From Stappia indica (GTDB taxonomy: Bacteria > Pseudomonadota > Alphaproteobacteria > Rhizobiales > Stappiaceae), in assembly GCF_001696535.1 (NCBI RefSeq), contig NZ_MBQE01000001.1, positions 682,001 through 746,000 of the forward strand: 64,000 nt of DNA, written 5' to 3'. The notes beneath the pieces are model-generated. The model was not told the DNA's origin and searched no databases. It saw only the letters and a list, made by a program, of their open reading frames with translations. The position numbers and the translations under genes are program-made. Positions 27,021 through 36,249 of this stretch are shown here, piece after piece (position 1 is the first letter of the stretch; every line of letters begins with the position of its first letter).

Positions 27021-27107
27021 CCTCTGCCGTACTGCGATCACAATGATGATCGAGATCATCGAGAGCATATTGCGAGCCGTCAGTATTTTTCAGGCACGGA
27101 GAGGCCG

Positions 27108-27416
27108 TTGCTCAAGAACATCGTCATAGCCCTGCTGACCCTGGGCCTTATTTCAGGGTTTTCCGTTTTTCAGAAGAAGCTCTACCGGGCCAGTGTGGAG
27201 ATTGCCGAAGCCCGCTGCGGCGAGATGGTCAACGCGATGCCGGATCGCGCCGACAGGACCGCATCCGGAACCTGCAAGCTCGTTCACCACGACATCTTCA
27301 TGAAGCTGGAAATCGAGAACCGCCCGGACATCGTCATGTCTTGCTGGCTCGACTACGGGTTCTGGGGACCGTCCCCGCCATCCGATTGCGAAATCCAGAA
27401 AACCCGCGCGAATTAG
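27108..27416 (+). CDS. Small membrane-anchored hypothetical protein
   Basis: 102 residues if started at the TTG at 27108, which follows GGAGAGG at close spacing. Residues 1-18 form a hydrophobic anchor or signal (LKNIVIALLTLGLISGFSV). The remainder has four cysteines (EARCGEM, GTCKLVHHD, MSCWLDYGFW, SDCEIQ), suggesting an exported disulfide-bonded domain. No family recognised. The gene lies isolated between mosaic repeats, and no ATG start is available, so it may be an orphan or decaying gene. Confidence 0.45.
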   Translation: MLKNIVIALLTLGLISGFSVFQKKLYRASVEIAEARCGEMVNAMPDRADRTASGTCKLVHHDIFMKLEIENRPDIVMSCWLDYGFWGPSPPSDCEIQKTRAN

Positions 27417-27454
27417 GCCCGCGCGAATTACGACGGAGAGCTAACCGACAGGCC

Positions 27455-28065
27455 TCGGCTCGCCGGTCCCGGCTCGGCGCTGACGCACCGTCCGGGATGA
27501 CGCACGAGAGGTTGGCGGGCAGCAGATGCGAAGGAGAGAGCCGTTCGCCACCCTCTCGGCTGTCATGCCTGCGAAGGCAGGCATCCAGTATCCGCCGGGG
27601 CGGATGGTGGCGTGTAAGCCGCCCCGCAGCCTCGGCATGGCTCGCGAGAGGCAATGCCGGAGTTCCGGCCGCACGACCCGGGGTTACTGGTTCCCGGTCT
27701 TCGGCTGCGCCGAAACCGGGATGACATCCTGTGGTTGGGGGGCGCGTCAACGGGTCATCGCTCCAACCTCCCCACGCGTCATTCCGGGCAAGCGAAGCGC
27801 GACCCGGAACCGGAGAGGCACGGCGTTTACGGTGTCCGCCGGGAGGCTGTCGACAGGCACTCGGCTCGCCGGTCCCGGCTCGGCGCTTGCGCGCCGTCCG
27901 GGATGACGAAGGGAGAGGGCTGCGCTCAAGCGCGGGTGCTGCTTACCCCCCTCTGTCGGCTGTGCCGACATCTCCCCCTCAAGGGGGGGAGACGGGTGCT
28001 TGAGGCGCGACCAGCGTGCCCTCTCGAAGGTCATCCCCGCCGCAGGCGAAGCCGGAGAGCCGGGA
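27455..28065. repeat. Mosaic intergenic repeat tract (modules 1-5)
   Basis: This gene-free tract is a chain of repeats. It contains module 1 at 27455-27502 and again at 27861-27908; module 2 at 27551-27612 (hairpin ATGCCTGC/GCAGGCAT); module 3 at 27680-27725 (hairpin arms CCCGGTcTTCGGC / GCCGAAaCCGGG); module 5 at 27758-27845; and module 4 at 27944-28065. Modules 1-3 recur together in the same order at 35735-36000. Open frames here on both strands are by-products of the repeats. Confidence 0.8.
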
Positions 28066-28112
28066 ACCAGAGGCGCCGTTGGCGAGGCAGGAGGCGAAAG
28101 CCTCCCCCCCCC

Positions 28113-28820
28113 TCAGACCTCCAGCGAGGCGCCGGGGGCGGTGACCTTCACGCGCGAGCCCTGGTCGCCCATTTCCCGGACGAAGGCATCCGCCGACTGG
28201 TCGAGAATCGGGAACGTGCCGAAGTGGCAGGGGATGACCGTGTCGAAGTCGAAGAAGCGGCGGCAGGCGAGCGCGGCCGTGCGCGCACCCATGGTGAAGC
28301 GGTCGCCGATGGGCACGATACCGACCTTCGGCGCGTAGAGCTCGTTGACCAGCGCCATGTCGCCGAAAATGTCGGTGTCGCCCATGTGGTAGAGCGTCGG
28401 CTGGTCCTTGGCCCGCACGATCAGGCCGTTCGGCTGGCCCATATAGACCGGCGGCCAGCCGCCGGCGAGCGAGGACGAGGTGTGGTGCGCCTGGGTGAGC
28501 GAGACCGCGAACGGGCCGACATCGACCGTGCCGCCGCAACCCATCGGGTTGATGTTCTCATGGCCCTGCGACTGGACCCACATGGAGACCTCGAAATTCG
28601 CCGTGACCTGGGCGCCGGTCGCCTTGGCGATGGCGATGGTGTCGCCGGTATGGTCGTCATGGCCGTGGGTGAGCAGGATGTGCGTGACGCCCTCGCTGGC
28701 CTTCTCGACGCTCATGTCGGACGGGAAGGACGGATTGCCGCTCAGGAACGGGTCGATGAGGATGGTCGCGCCGGGAATTTCGACGCGGAACGCGGCGTGG
28801 CCGAGATAGGTGAGCTTCAT
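28113..28820 (-). CDS. UPF0173 family metal-dependent hydrolase
   Basis: 235 residues with a metallo-beta-lactamase fold. The zinc-binding motif is LLTHGHDDHTGD (residues ~49-60). Further ligands appear in LTQAHHTSSS, YHMGDTDIFGDM and VIPCHFGTFP. This set matches the YtkL/UPF0173 group (MKLTYLGHAAFRVE start, then ILIDPFLSGNP). Cytosolic; substrate unknown. Transcribed away from ruvX. Confidence 0.92.
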   Translation of the reverse strand: MKLTYLGHAAFRVEIPGATILIDPFLSGNPSFPSDMSVEKASEGVTHILLTHGHDDHTGDTIAIAKATGAQVTANFEVSMWVQSQGHENINPMGCGGTVDVGPFAVSLTQAHHTSSSLAGGWPPVYMGQPNGLIVRAKDQPTLYHMGDTDIFGDMALVNELYAPKVGIVPIGDRFTMGARTAALACRRFFDFDTVIPCHFGTFPILDQSADAFVREMGDQGSRVKVTAPGASLEV

Positions 28821-28941
28821 GATGGCTGCCTTCCTTGAAGCGGAAACGGTGTGTCAACTGTCCCGCTGAAATCTAGCCACCTGACGGCAAACGGCAATCC
28901 CGGAGCTGTTCGCCCCTCGCGCGCCGTGCTAAAGCCGCAGG

Positions 28942-29469
28942 ATGTCGAGCGACCCTCTCCTTGCGCTGGAAGACTTTGCAGCGCGCCTTCCCCGTATCGG
29001 ACGCCTGATCGGTCTCGATCTGGGCACCAAGACCATCGGGCTTGCGCTGTCCGATCTCGGCCGCGGCATCGCCTCGCCGCTGGAGACGATCCGCCGCAAG
29101 AAATTCGGCGTCGATGCGGCCGCGCTGCTCGCCATCTGCGCCAAGCACGAGGTTCGCGGACTGGTGCTCGGCCTGCCGCTGAACATGGACGGAACCGAAG
29201 GCCCGCGCGTGCAGGCGACCCGCGCCTTTGCCCGCAATCTCGCGGCGCTGACCGACATGCCGATGACCGCCTGGGACGAGCGCCTGTCGACGGCCGCCGT
29301 CACCCGCACGCTGATCGACGCCGACCGCTCCCGCGCCCGCCGGGCCGAGCTGGTCGACAAGATGGCCGCCTCCTACATCCTGCAGGGCCTGCTCGACCGC
29401 CTCACCTATGGCAGCCTCGACCAGCAGAACGAGAGGCCCTACGACGACCGCGACGACGGGCAGCCATGA
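28942..29469 (+). CDS. ruvX: Putative pre-16S rRNA nuclease / Holliday junction resolvase-like YqgF
   Basis: 175 residues. RNase H-like fold with the first catalytic Asp in [18 protein letters not shown], the Glu-containing or substrate loop [16 protein letters not shown], and the last acidic site in [43 protein letters not shown]. coli YqgF trims the 5' end of 16S rRNA; an older proposal was Holliday junction resolution. Its stop overlaps the start of the AEC transporter gene. Confidence 0.93.
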   Translation: MSSDPLLALEDFAARLPRIGRLIGLDLGTKTIGLALSDLGRGIASPLETIRRKKFGVDAAALLAICAKHEVRGLVLGLPLNMDGTEGPRVQATRAFARNLAALTDMPMTAWDERLSTAAVTRTLIDADRSRARRAELVDKMAASYILQGLLDRLTYGSLDQQNERPYDDRDDGQP

Positions 29470-30392
29470 ACGGCGTCTTCAACGCGCTGATTCCGGTGCT
29501 GCTGGTGATCGCCGCCGGCAACATCGTCGCACGCATGGGCCTGATCACCGGCGACCAGTGGCGCGGCATCGAGAAGATCGCCTATTTCCTGCTGTTCCCG
29601 GCGCTGATCATCCGCACGGTCGTGCAGACCGACTTCATGGCGATCCCGGCCCTGGGCATGAGCGCGGCGCTGGTCCTGTCGATCTTCGCCATGTCGGCGC
29701 TGGCGCTGGCGCTGCAGCCGCTTCTGAAGACGCGATTCGGCGTCGACGGGCCGCGCTTCAGCTCAATCTTTCAGGGCGCGACCCGCTGGAACACCTTCGT
29801 CGCCCTGGCCATCGCCGACGAGCTGCTGGGCCGCGAGGGCGTCGCGCTGCTGGCGGTGGCGGTGGTGGCGATGATCCCGCTGCTCAACATCATCAACGTG
29901 CTGGTGCTGGCACGCTTCGCCAGCGGCACGCAGCCGGGTGCCGGCCGCATCGCGCTGGATCTGGCGAAAAACCCGCTGATCTGGTCGACCGCCCTCGGGC
30001 TGGTGCTCAACGTCATCGGCGTGCCGCTGCCGCGCTTCGCCGATTCGACGCTGCAGATCCTCGGCAATGCGGCGCTGCCCATCGGCATCGTCTGCGTCGG
30101 CGCCGGGCTGAACCTTGCCGCCCTGCGCCGCCCCGGCCCGGCGCTCGCCACCGCAACCGTGCTGAAGCTGGCGGTGATGCCGGTCTTCGGCTTCCTCTTC
30201 GCCCTGCTGCTCGGGCTGGACGGGCCGGCGCTTTCGGCGGTGATCATCGCCATGTCCGTGCCGTCCGCCGGCAACTCCTACCTGCTTGCCCGCCAGATGG
30301 GGGGCGATGCGCCGCTGATGGCCGAGATCCTGACCATGCAGACTGTGCTGGCGGCTGTCACCATGCCGCTGGCCCTGCTGCTCGCTCACTAG
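29466..30392 (+). CDS. AEC-family (auxin efflux carrier-like) transporter
   Basis: 308 residues, about ten transmembrane helices arranged as two halves of five. The N-terminus [21 protein letters not shown] and [16 protein letters not shown] are typical of the family, as is the C-terminal half ([37 protein letters not shown]). AEC proteins carry malonate, malate or other weak acids; substrate unknown. The ATG overlaps the ruvX stop (ATGA). Its TAG stop codon lies inside the terminal CTAG of a large hairpin element, so the element may have supplied the stop. Confidence 0.9.
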   Translation: MNGVFNALIPVLLVIAAGNIVARMGLITGDQWRGIEKIAYFLLFPALIIRTVVQTDFMAIPALGMSAALVLSIFAMSALALALQPLLKTRFGVDGPRFSSIFQGATRWNTFVALAIADELLGREGVALLAVAVVAMIPLLNIINVLVLARFASGTQPGAGRIALDLAKNPLIWSTALGLVLNVIGVPLPRFADSTLQILGNAALPIGIVCVGAGLNLAALRRPGPALATATVLKLAVMPVFGFLFALLLGLDGPALSAVIIAMSVPSAGNSYLLARQMGGDAPLMAEILTMQTVLAAVTMPLALLLAH

Positions 30393-30465
30393 TGTGGTGA
30401 ATTTGAAATACGCCTTGTTCTTGCAGCACACTCAGAGCGTATTTCAAATTCGAAAACCACACTAG
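30389..30465. repeat. CTAG-bounded palindromic element A (77 nt)
   Basis: The left arm is CTAGTGTGGT followed by GAATTTGAAATACGC. The right arm is GCGTATTTCAAATTC, a 4-base bulge GAAA, then ACCACACTAG. The 25 bp pair perfectly around a 23-base loop containing CTCAGA. The element begins within the AEC stop codon. It is much more AT-rich than its surroundings. Confidence 0.92.
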
Positions 30466-30478
30466 AAACATAAACTTG

Positions 30479-30554
30479 CTAGTCACCCCTTTGAATCTGA
30501 AGTTCGTTCAGAGCATGCCGCGGACGTCGACGAACTTCAGATTCGGGCGACTAG
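30479..30554. repeat. CTAG-bounded palindromic element B (76 nt)
   Basis: Lies 13 bases after element A with the same design. The left arm has CTAGTC, a spacer, then GAATCTGAAGTTCGT; the right arm is ACGAACTTCAGATTC, a 4-base GGGC, then GACTAG. The 15-bp inner stem matches that of element A at 11 of 15 positions, and both loops contain TCAGAGC-type sequence. Clearly related to A. No gene is present between here and pyrB at 30700. Confidence 0.9.
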
Positions 30555-30699
30555 GCAAACACGCTCTCACGGCCATCTGGCGCGGCTTTCTGCGCTCGCC
30601 GTGCTCATGCACCTGAATTCGGCTCGATGGCCACCGCCGGTGGAGAACCCCTCGCCGCGCTTGAGCCGGGCCAAGGAAGCACCTATAGGGTTGGCTTTA

Positions 30700-31656
30700 A
30701 TGAGCGCTCATCATCCCCCCCTCGCGGAGCTTTATCCGCACCGTCACCTCCTCGGCATCGAGGGCCTGCAGCCCAACGAGATCGTCGCGCTGCTCGACCA
30801 GGCGGAAGCCGCCGTCGAAATCAGCCGGCAGGTCGAGAAGAAAAAGGCCGTTCTGCGCGGCCGGACCCAGATCAACCTGTTCTTCGAGGCCTCGACGCGG
30901 ACCCAGTCCTCGTTCGAGATCGCCGGCAAACGGCTCGGGGCCGACGTCATGAACATGTCGGTCGCCTCGTCCTCGGTGAAGAAGGGCGAGACGCTGATCG
31001 ACACGGCGGCAACGCTGAACGCCATGCATCCCGACATCATCGTCGTGCGCCACCACGCCGCCGGCGCGGTGCACCTGCTGGCGCAGAAGGTCGGCTGCTC
31101 GGTGGTCAATGCCGGCGACGGCGCGCACGAGCACCCGACCCAGGCGCTGCTGGACGCGCTGACCATCCGCCGCCACAAGGGCAGCATCGCCGGGCTGACG
31201 GTGGCGATCTGCGGCGACATCCTGCATTCGCGCGTCGCCCGCTCCAACATCATCCTGCTCAACGCGCTCGGCGCGCGGGTGCGCATCGTCGCCCCCTCGA
31301 CGCTGCTGCCGAACGGCATCGCCCAGATGGGCGTCGAAGTGTTCCAGGACATGCGCAAGGGGCTGGCCGGCGCCGACATCGTGATGATGCTGCGCCTGCA
31401 GCGCGAGCGCATGCAGGGCGCCTTCATCCCCTCCGTGCGCGAGTATTTCCGCTATTACGGCCTCGACCGCGACAAGCTGGCGGAGGCCGCAGAGGACGCG
31501 CTGGTGATGCATCCCGGCCCGATGAACCGGGGCGTGGAGATCGATCCGGAAATCGCCGACGGGCCGCAAAGCCTGATCCGCGAGCAGGTCGAGATGGGCG
31601 TTGCCGTGCGCATGGCCGTCCTCGAGGCGCTCGCCGCCCATCTGCCGAACAAGTGA
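30700..31656 (+). CDS. pyrB: Aspartate carbamoyltransferase catalytic subunit
   Basis: 318 residues. Catalyses carbamoyl phosphate + aspartate to carbamoyl aspartate in UMP synthesis. The carbamoyl phosphate loop is [14 protein letters not shown] (S-T-R-T-Q), and other sites are [46 protein letters not shown] and [14 protein letters not shown]. The ATG at 30700 agrees with family length. It is followed 11 bases later by a DHOase homologue lacking catalytic residues. No regulatory pyrI subunit is present, as expected for the class A-type dodecameric enzyme with a pyrC' partner. Confidence 0.96.
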   Translation: MSAHHPPLAELYPHRHLLGIEGLQPNEIVALLDQAEAAVEISRQVEKKKAVLRGRTQINLFFEASTRTQSSFEIAGKRLGADVMNMSVASSSVKKGETLIDTAATLNAMHPDIIVVRHHAAGAVHLLAQKVGCSVVNAGDGAHEHPTQALLDALTIRRHKGSIAGLTVAICGDILHSRVARSNIILLNALGARVRIVAPSTLLPNGIAQMGVEVFQDMRKGLAGADIVMMLRLQRERMQGAFIPSVREYFRYYGLDRDKLAEAAEDALVMHPGPMNRGVEIDPEIADGPQSLIREQVEMGVAVRMAVLEALAAHLPNK

Positions 31657-31667
31657 GGAGCCCGGCC

Positions 31668-32963
31668 ATGGCAAACCCGCAGAGCCCGATCCTCCTCACG
31701 AATGCCCGGGTGATCGACCCGGCAAGCGGCCTCGACGCGCCCGGCAGCGTGCTGATCGAGAACGGACGCATCACCGCCGCAGGACCGGCGGCGCAGAACC
31801 AGGGCGCACCCGAGGGAACTGAGGTGATCGACGTTGCCGGCGCGGTGGTCGCCCCCGGCCTCGTCGACATGGGCGTCACAGTGGGCGAGCCCGGCGCCGA
31901 GCACCGCGAGACGCTGGCCAGCGCCAGCCAGGCGGCAGCGGCCGGCGGCGTCACCACCATCGTCACCTCCCCCGACACGGACCCGGTGATCGACGACCCG
32001 GCGCTTGTCGACTTCGTGCTGCGCCGCGCCCGCGACACGGCCTGCGTCAATGTCCATCCCTTCGCCGCGCTGACCAAGCACCTGGCTGGCGAGGAAATGA
32101 GCGAGATCGGCCTGCTGCAGGAAGCCGGCGCCGTCGCCTTCTCCAACGGCCACCGCTCGGTCACCCATGCCGGCATCATGCGCCGGCTGATGACCTATGC
32201 CCGCGACTTCGGCGCGCTCGTCGTGCACCACACCGAGGATCCGGCGCTGTCGGGCTCCGGCGTCATCAACGAGAGCCTGTCGGCGAGCTGGAAGGGCCTG
32301 CCGGCAAGCCCCCGCGAGGCCGAGATCATCATGGTCGAGCGCGACCTGCGGCTCGCCGCGCTGACGCGCGGGCGCTACCATGCGCAGTCGATCTCCTGTG
32401 CCGAGAGCACCAAGGCGGTCGCCCGGGCCAAGGCGGACGGGCTCGACGTCACCTGCGGCATCACCGTCAACCACCTGACGCTGAACGAGAACGACATCGG
32501 CCCCTACCGGACCTTCTTCAAGATGTCGCCGCCGCTGCGCTCGGAAGACGAACGCCAGGCGATGATCGCAGCGCTCGCCGACGGCACCATCGACGTGATC
32601 GTCTCGGGCCACGACCCGCAGGACGTGGAGACCAAGCGCCATCCCTTCGCCGAGGCCGCCGACGGCGCCATCGGCCTGGAAACGCTGCTGGCCGCCGGCC
32701 TGCGCCTCGTCCATTCCGGCGAGATCGGCCTTGCCACCCTGCTCGCGGCGATGACCTGCAACCCGGCCCGCCGGCTGGGCCTCGATGCCGGGCGCCTTGC
32801 GGCAGGCGCCCCGGCCGACGTGGTGGTGTTCGATCCCGACCGGCCCTGGGTGCTGGACAAGACGCGGCTGAAGTCGCGCTCCAAGAACACCCCGTTCGAG
32901 GACGCGCGCTTCTCCGGCGAGGTGCTGCACACCATCGTCGCCGGACGGATCGTGACGCCCTGA
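31668..32963 (+). CDS. pyrC': Dihydroorotase-like protein, predicted inactive (PyrC'/PyrX type)
   Basis: 431 residues, amidohydrolase fold. An active type I dihydroorotase has H-x-H in D-x-H-V-H-L-R-E-P-G; here that position reads LVDMGVTVGEPGAEHRE, so both metal-binding histidines are gone. The usual T-D-H-A-P-H reads VSGHDPQDVETKRHPF, so the catalytic Asp is also lost. The rest of the fold is kept (TPDTD-like strand, IGLETLLAAGLRLVHSG, ADVVVFDPDRPW). In Pseudomonas such a PyrC' is structural and required for the PyrB assembly. The tight pyrB linkage supports the same role. The active dihydroorotase must be elsewhere. Confidence 0.9.
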   Translation: MANPQSPILLTNARVIDPASGLDAPGSVLIENGRITAAGPAAQNQGAPEGTEVIDVAGAVVAPGLVDMGVTVGEPGAEHRETLASASQAAAAGGVTTIVTSPDTDPVIDDPALVDFVLRRARDTACVNVHPFAALTKHLAGEEMSEIGLLQEAGAVAFSNGHRSVTHAGIMRRLMTYARDFGALVVHHTEDPALSGSGVINESLSASWKGLPASPREAEIIMVERDLRLAALTRGRYHAQSISCAESTKAVARAKADGLDVTCGITVNHLTLNENDIGPYRTFFKMSPPLRSEDERQAMIAALADGTIDVIVSGHDPQDVETKRHPFAEAADGAIGLETLLAAGLRLVHSGEIGLATLLAAMTCNPARRLGLDAGRLAAGAPADVVVFDPDRPWVLDKTRLKSRSKNTPFEDARFSGEVLHTIVAGRIVTP

Positions 32964-33052
32964 GACCCGCGAGAAACGCTGCGGAAAACCGGATTTCCCT
33001 TTTCGATCCGATGTTCTAGAGTTACATCGTCGCCGCAACCGGAGGCTGCACG

Positions 33053-33673
33053 TTGCCCGATCCGATCAGCTGGGCCCTTGCCTGGCCCTACTACCTGACT
33101 GCGCTCGTTTTCGGCTATCTGCTGGGCTCGATTCCGTTCGGGCTGATCATCACGCGGCTGGCGGGCCAGGGCGACATCCGCAAGATCGGCTCCGGCAATA
33201 TCGGCACCACCAACGTGCTGCGCACCGGCAAGAAGCACTTGGCCGCCCTCACCCTCCTCGGCGACATGCTGAAGGGCACGGTGGCCGTGCTGGTGGCCAG
33301 CCGCTACGGCGGACCGGACCCGGCGGTGATCGCCGCCTTCGGCGCCTTCATCGGCCATATCTTTCCGGTCTGGCTGCGCTTTCGCGGCGGCAAGGGCGTT
33401 GCCACCTATCTCGGCATCCTGCTTGGCCTCTACTGGCCGGCGGCGCTCGCCTTCGCCGCGATCTGGGTCGCGGTCGCCTTCGTGACGCGCTACTCCTCCG
33501 CCTCTGCCCTGGTGGCGAGCCTTGCCACCCCGGTGCTGCTGTGGTTCGTCTTCGACCGGGCGCAGGTCGCCGAGCTGATGGCGCTGCTTTCGGTCATCCT
33601 GTGGGCCAAGCATCACGAGAATATCGGCCGCCTGCTCAAGGGCACCGAAGGCCGGATCGGCCAGAAGGGATGA
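33053..33673 (+). CDS. plsY: Glycerol-3-phosphate acyltransferase PlsY
   Basis: 206 residues, polytopic inner-membrane protein. It uses acyl-phosphate to acylate glycerol-3-phosphate, the first step of phospholipid synthesis. The three cytosolic motifs are present: [46 protein letters not shown] and [15 protein letters not shown]. It starts at TTG, justified by a GGAGG seven bases before it. Lies in the usual pyrC'-plsY-dprA order and overlaps dprA by four bases. Confidence 0.95.
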   Translation: MPDPISWALAWPYYLTALVFGYLLGSIPFGLIITRLAGQGDIRKIGSGNIGTTNVLRTGKKHLAALTLLGDMLKGTVAVLVASRYGGPDPAVIAAFGAFIGHIFPVWLRFRGGKGVATYLGILLGLYWPAALAFAAIWVAVAFVTRYSSASALVASLATPVLLWFVFDRAQVAELMALLSVILWAKHHENIGRLLKGTEGRIGQKG

Positions 33674-34818
33674 GTTCAGGCGCGACCGGGCGCGGTCGCG
33701 CCCTCTCCGACCGCCAGCGCCTGGCCTGGCTGCGCCTGATCCGCTCCGAGAATGTCGGCCCGGTCACCTTCCGCGAACTGATCAACCACACCGGCTCGGC
33801 CGAGGCGGCGCTCGCCGCCCTGCCCGAACTCTCCCGCCGCGGCGGCAAGCGCACCATTCGCATCGCCTCGCAGGCCGACGCGGAGCGCGAGATCGAGGCG
33901 CTGGCGCGGATCGGCGGACACCTGCGGGCGCTCGGCGAATACGGCTACCCGCCCCTGCTGCGCCATGTCGACGGCGCGCCGCCGCTGATCTCCGTGCTCG
34001 GCTCCGACGACCGGCTGGCCGACAGCGCCGCCATCGCCATGGTCGGCGCGCGCAATGCCTCGCTCGCCGGACAGAAGATCGCGACCGAGATCGCCGGCGA
34101 CCTGTCGGCGCGCGGCTACACCGTGGTCTCGGGGCTGGCGCGCGGCATCGATGCAGCGGCGCACCGGGCCGCCCTGGCGGAGGGAACCGCCGCGGTGCTG
34201 GCCGGCGGCGTCGACATCATCTACCCGCCGGAAAACCGCGAGCTCTATCACGAGATCGCCGCCCGGGGCGGCGCCATCGTCAGCGAGATGCCCTTCGGCT
34301 GGAAGCCGCGGGCCCGCGACTTCCCCCGCCGCAACCGGCTGATCTCCGGCATGTCGCTGGCAACGGTGCTGATCGAGGCGGCGCGCGGCTCCGGCTCGCT
34401 GCACACCGCGCGCTTTGCCGCCGAGCAGAACCGCGAGGTCTTCGTGGTGCCCGGCTCGCCGCTCGATCCGCGCTCGGAAGGCGGCAACCGGCTGATACGC
34501 GACGGTGCAACGCTGGTGACGAGCGGCGCCGACGTGCTGGAAAGCCTGGGGCCACGGCGCATCGCCGAAGAGGCGCCGGGTCTCGACATCGAGGAGCCGG
34601 GCGCAGGCGGCGGTCCCGTCCGGCCGCCCGAGGTGGACGACAGCGAGCGCGGCCGCGTGCTGTCCGCGCTGGGAGCAGCGCCGGTCGAGGTCGACGAGCT
34701 GATCCGTTACACCGGCCTTCCGGCGCGCATCGTCCACGTGATCCTGCTGGAACTGGAGCTTGCCGGACGGCTGGAGCGCCATCGCGGCCAACGCATCAGC
34801 CTGATCGACGGGCGCTGA
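33670..34818 (+). CDS. dprA: DNA-processing protein DprA
   Basis: 382 residues. DprA binds incoming single-stranded DNA and loads RecA during transformation. An N-terminal SAM-like region ([14 protein letters not shown]) is followed by the Rossmann-type core ([86 protein letters not shown]) and a winged-helix C-terminus ([30 protein letters not shown]). The ATG overlaps the plsY stop. Whether the organism is competent is not shown by this gene alone. Confidence 0.95.
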   Translation: MSSGATGRGRALSDRQRLAWLRLIRSENVGPVTFRELINHTGSAEAALAALPELSRRGGKRTIRIASQADAEREIEALARIGGHLRALGEYGYPPLLRHVDGAPPLISVLGSDDRLADSAAIAMVGARNASLAGQKIATEIAGDLSARGYTVVSGLARGIDAAAHRAALAEGTAAVLAGGVDIIYPPENRELYHEIAARGGAIVSEMPFGWKPRARDFPRRNRLISGMSLATVLIEAARGSGSLHTARFAAEQNREVFVVPGSPLDPRSEGGNRLIRDGATLVTSGADVLESLGPRRIAEEAPGLDIEEPGAGGGPVRPPEVDDSERGRVLSALGAAPVEVDELIRYTGLPARIVHVILLELELAGRLERHRGQRISLIDGR

Positions 34819-35139
34819 CCAGGACGCGGGCAGCGGCGGACGGACACCCGGCGAATGCCGGCGCGAGGGAGTGTCCCGAGGAAAGGCCCGCGAAAACTGG
34901 CCACGAAACCCGGCCCCGGGGGAGAGCAACGCCGCCGCCATGCGCCGCGCATGCTCCCCCCGCCCTCAGCGGTCCGATTGCCGGCGTCTGCGTTTCGCCC
35001 CGCAGCTTCGGCATTCATTCCGCAAGAGCCAAAACGAGTTTGGATTGCACCTCCGCAAAGCACAACCAGAATTTCAACCAGAAAGGGCGCGCGGGTTGTA
35101 CGATAGATATATAAACTGGAACACAACCTCTGATACGGC
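34819..35139. other. Non-coding stretch after dprA
   Basis: GC-rich to about 34,960, then increasingly AT-rich to 35,130. No gene or clear hairpin was seen. This is the left edge of the segment that separates dprA from topA. Confidence 0.35.
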
Positions 35140-35334
35140 TCACCGCCTGCCGGCTTTCTCCGTTCCCGAGCGCTCCATCTCCGCGTGCCGATCGAAGGCC
35201 TCGACCCGCGCCATTTCAAGCAAATATGCAAGGAATTCCATATCGTTATTGGACGCAAGGTCCCTCAGCTCGCGGCAGATCTGGGCGCAGTAGCGAGCAG
35301 CCTCAGAGCGGTCATTCTGTGGATCTATCGGCAT
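35140..35334 (-). CDS. Small conserved-looking hypothetical protein
   Basis: 64 residues with pattern YCAQICRELRDLASNNDMEFLAYLLEMARVEAFD, an amphipathic helix pair that I associate with short alphaproteobacterial proteins of the form 'ELxxLAxxxxLxxLxYLLEMARxEA'. No function known. The ribosome site is weak. Encoded alone in a gene-poor stretch. Confidence 0.55.
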   Translation of the reverse strand: MPIDPQNDRSEAARYCAQICRELRDLASNNDMEFLAYLLEMARVEAFDRHAEMERSGTEKAGRR

Positions 35335-35375
35335 TGTGTGACCCGGTTGTTGGCCTGACGAGGCATCGCGGAAGG

Positions 35376-35401
35376 TTTATACAACCATTGATTTTATACA
35401 A
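35376..35401. repeat. Pair of TTTATACAA direct repeats
   Basis: Two exact TTTATACAA copies (35376-35384 and 35393-35401), one after the other at 17-base spacing, in an AT-rich patch upstream of the small minus-strand gene. Could be a binding site; too short to say more. Confidence 0.5.
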
Positions 35402-35734
35402 TCATAGTACACGTCAAAAACGACGGCTGGCAAGGATGCGGCACGATATTCGCGTGACATGCCCGCAACTTGCGCAGTTTTACGGACCTGGCAGGCAGGC
35501 TTTCCACGGATCGCGGCCGAATGGCGGCCAGGATTGCCGCGATGCACCCGTTTCCGGGCAGGTTGCAGAAGGGGCTTCACGCCGCTTCGCGCGCAATCGA
35601 GACTGACGACAACCGCAGGGCGAGTCGCTGCGTGGCCTCTTCGAAGAGCACAATCGCCGGGCGAGGACGAATGGCGCCCTCGGCGGGAATGGGTGGTGAG
35701 TGCGGGGGTGTTCCGGAGTGCCTTCGCGAGGCAC

Positions 35735-36000
35735 TCGGCTCTCCGGTCCCGGGTCGCGCTTCGCTTGCCCGGGATGACGAACCGAGAGGACGGTGCGTGG
35801 GGGAAGAGCATGTCGCAGCCACACTCTCGGCTGTCATACCTGCGACAAGCAGGTATCCAGTATCCGCCGGGGCGGATGGTGGCGCGAGGGCGGCTGCCCG
35901 GCTTCGGCGCGGGGCGCGCGCCGCGACGACGGGGCTTGAGCCGAACCGTTCGGGGTTACTGGATCCCGGTCTTCGGCTCCGCCGAAACCGGGATGACAGG
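35735..36000. repeat. Mosaic intergenic repeats, modules 1-2-3
   Basis: Module 1 at 35735-35779, module 2 at 35822-35884 (hairpin ATACCTGC / GCAGGTAT) and module 3 at 35952-35998 are in the same order and orientation as at 27455-27725. Module 2 here carries paired G-to-A and C-to-T changes relative to the other copy, so the stem is conserved. The 757-base stretch 35335-36092 holds no gene. Confidence 0.8.
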
Positions 36001-36092
36001 ATGAGCCTCGTCGCACGGCGGGAGTTGGGATGTTCCTGAGCGCCTTCGCGAGAGCCTCGCTCCCCGGCGAAAGGGAGGCGCCCTCTCCTCCG

Positions 36093-36249
36093 CCCCGCAA
36101 CACCTGCAGGACTCCCCTAGCTCCGCAACAGCTGCAGGACTCCCCCAGCCCCGCAGCAGCTGCAGCCGCCCAGCCCCGCAACACCTGTAGGCCTCTCCCC
36201 AGCCCCGCAGCAGCTGCAGGACGACCCTTAGCTCCGCAACAGCAGCAGG
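36093..36249. repeat. Tandem repeat, about 5.6 units of 25-29 bases
   Basis: Units: 36093-36120, 36121-36148, 36149-36173, 36174-36202, 36203-36231 and partial 36232-36249. The unit consensus is C(C/T)CCGCA(A/G)CA(G/C)CTGCAG followed by a C-rich tail ending in AG. The last unit and a half overlap the 3' end of the DUF1232 gene and encode its LLLLLRS tail and stop. Confidence 0.9.

Noticed and set aside
26640-28112. Several 60-400-codon open frames in the repeat tract
   Set aside because: They translate the mosaic repeats, occur in all frames, and have no conserved product; only the 27108-27416 frame differs from repeat sequence.
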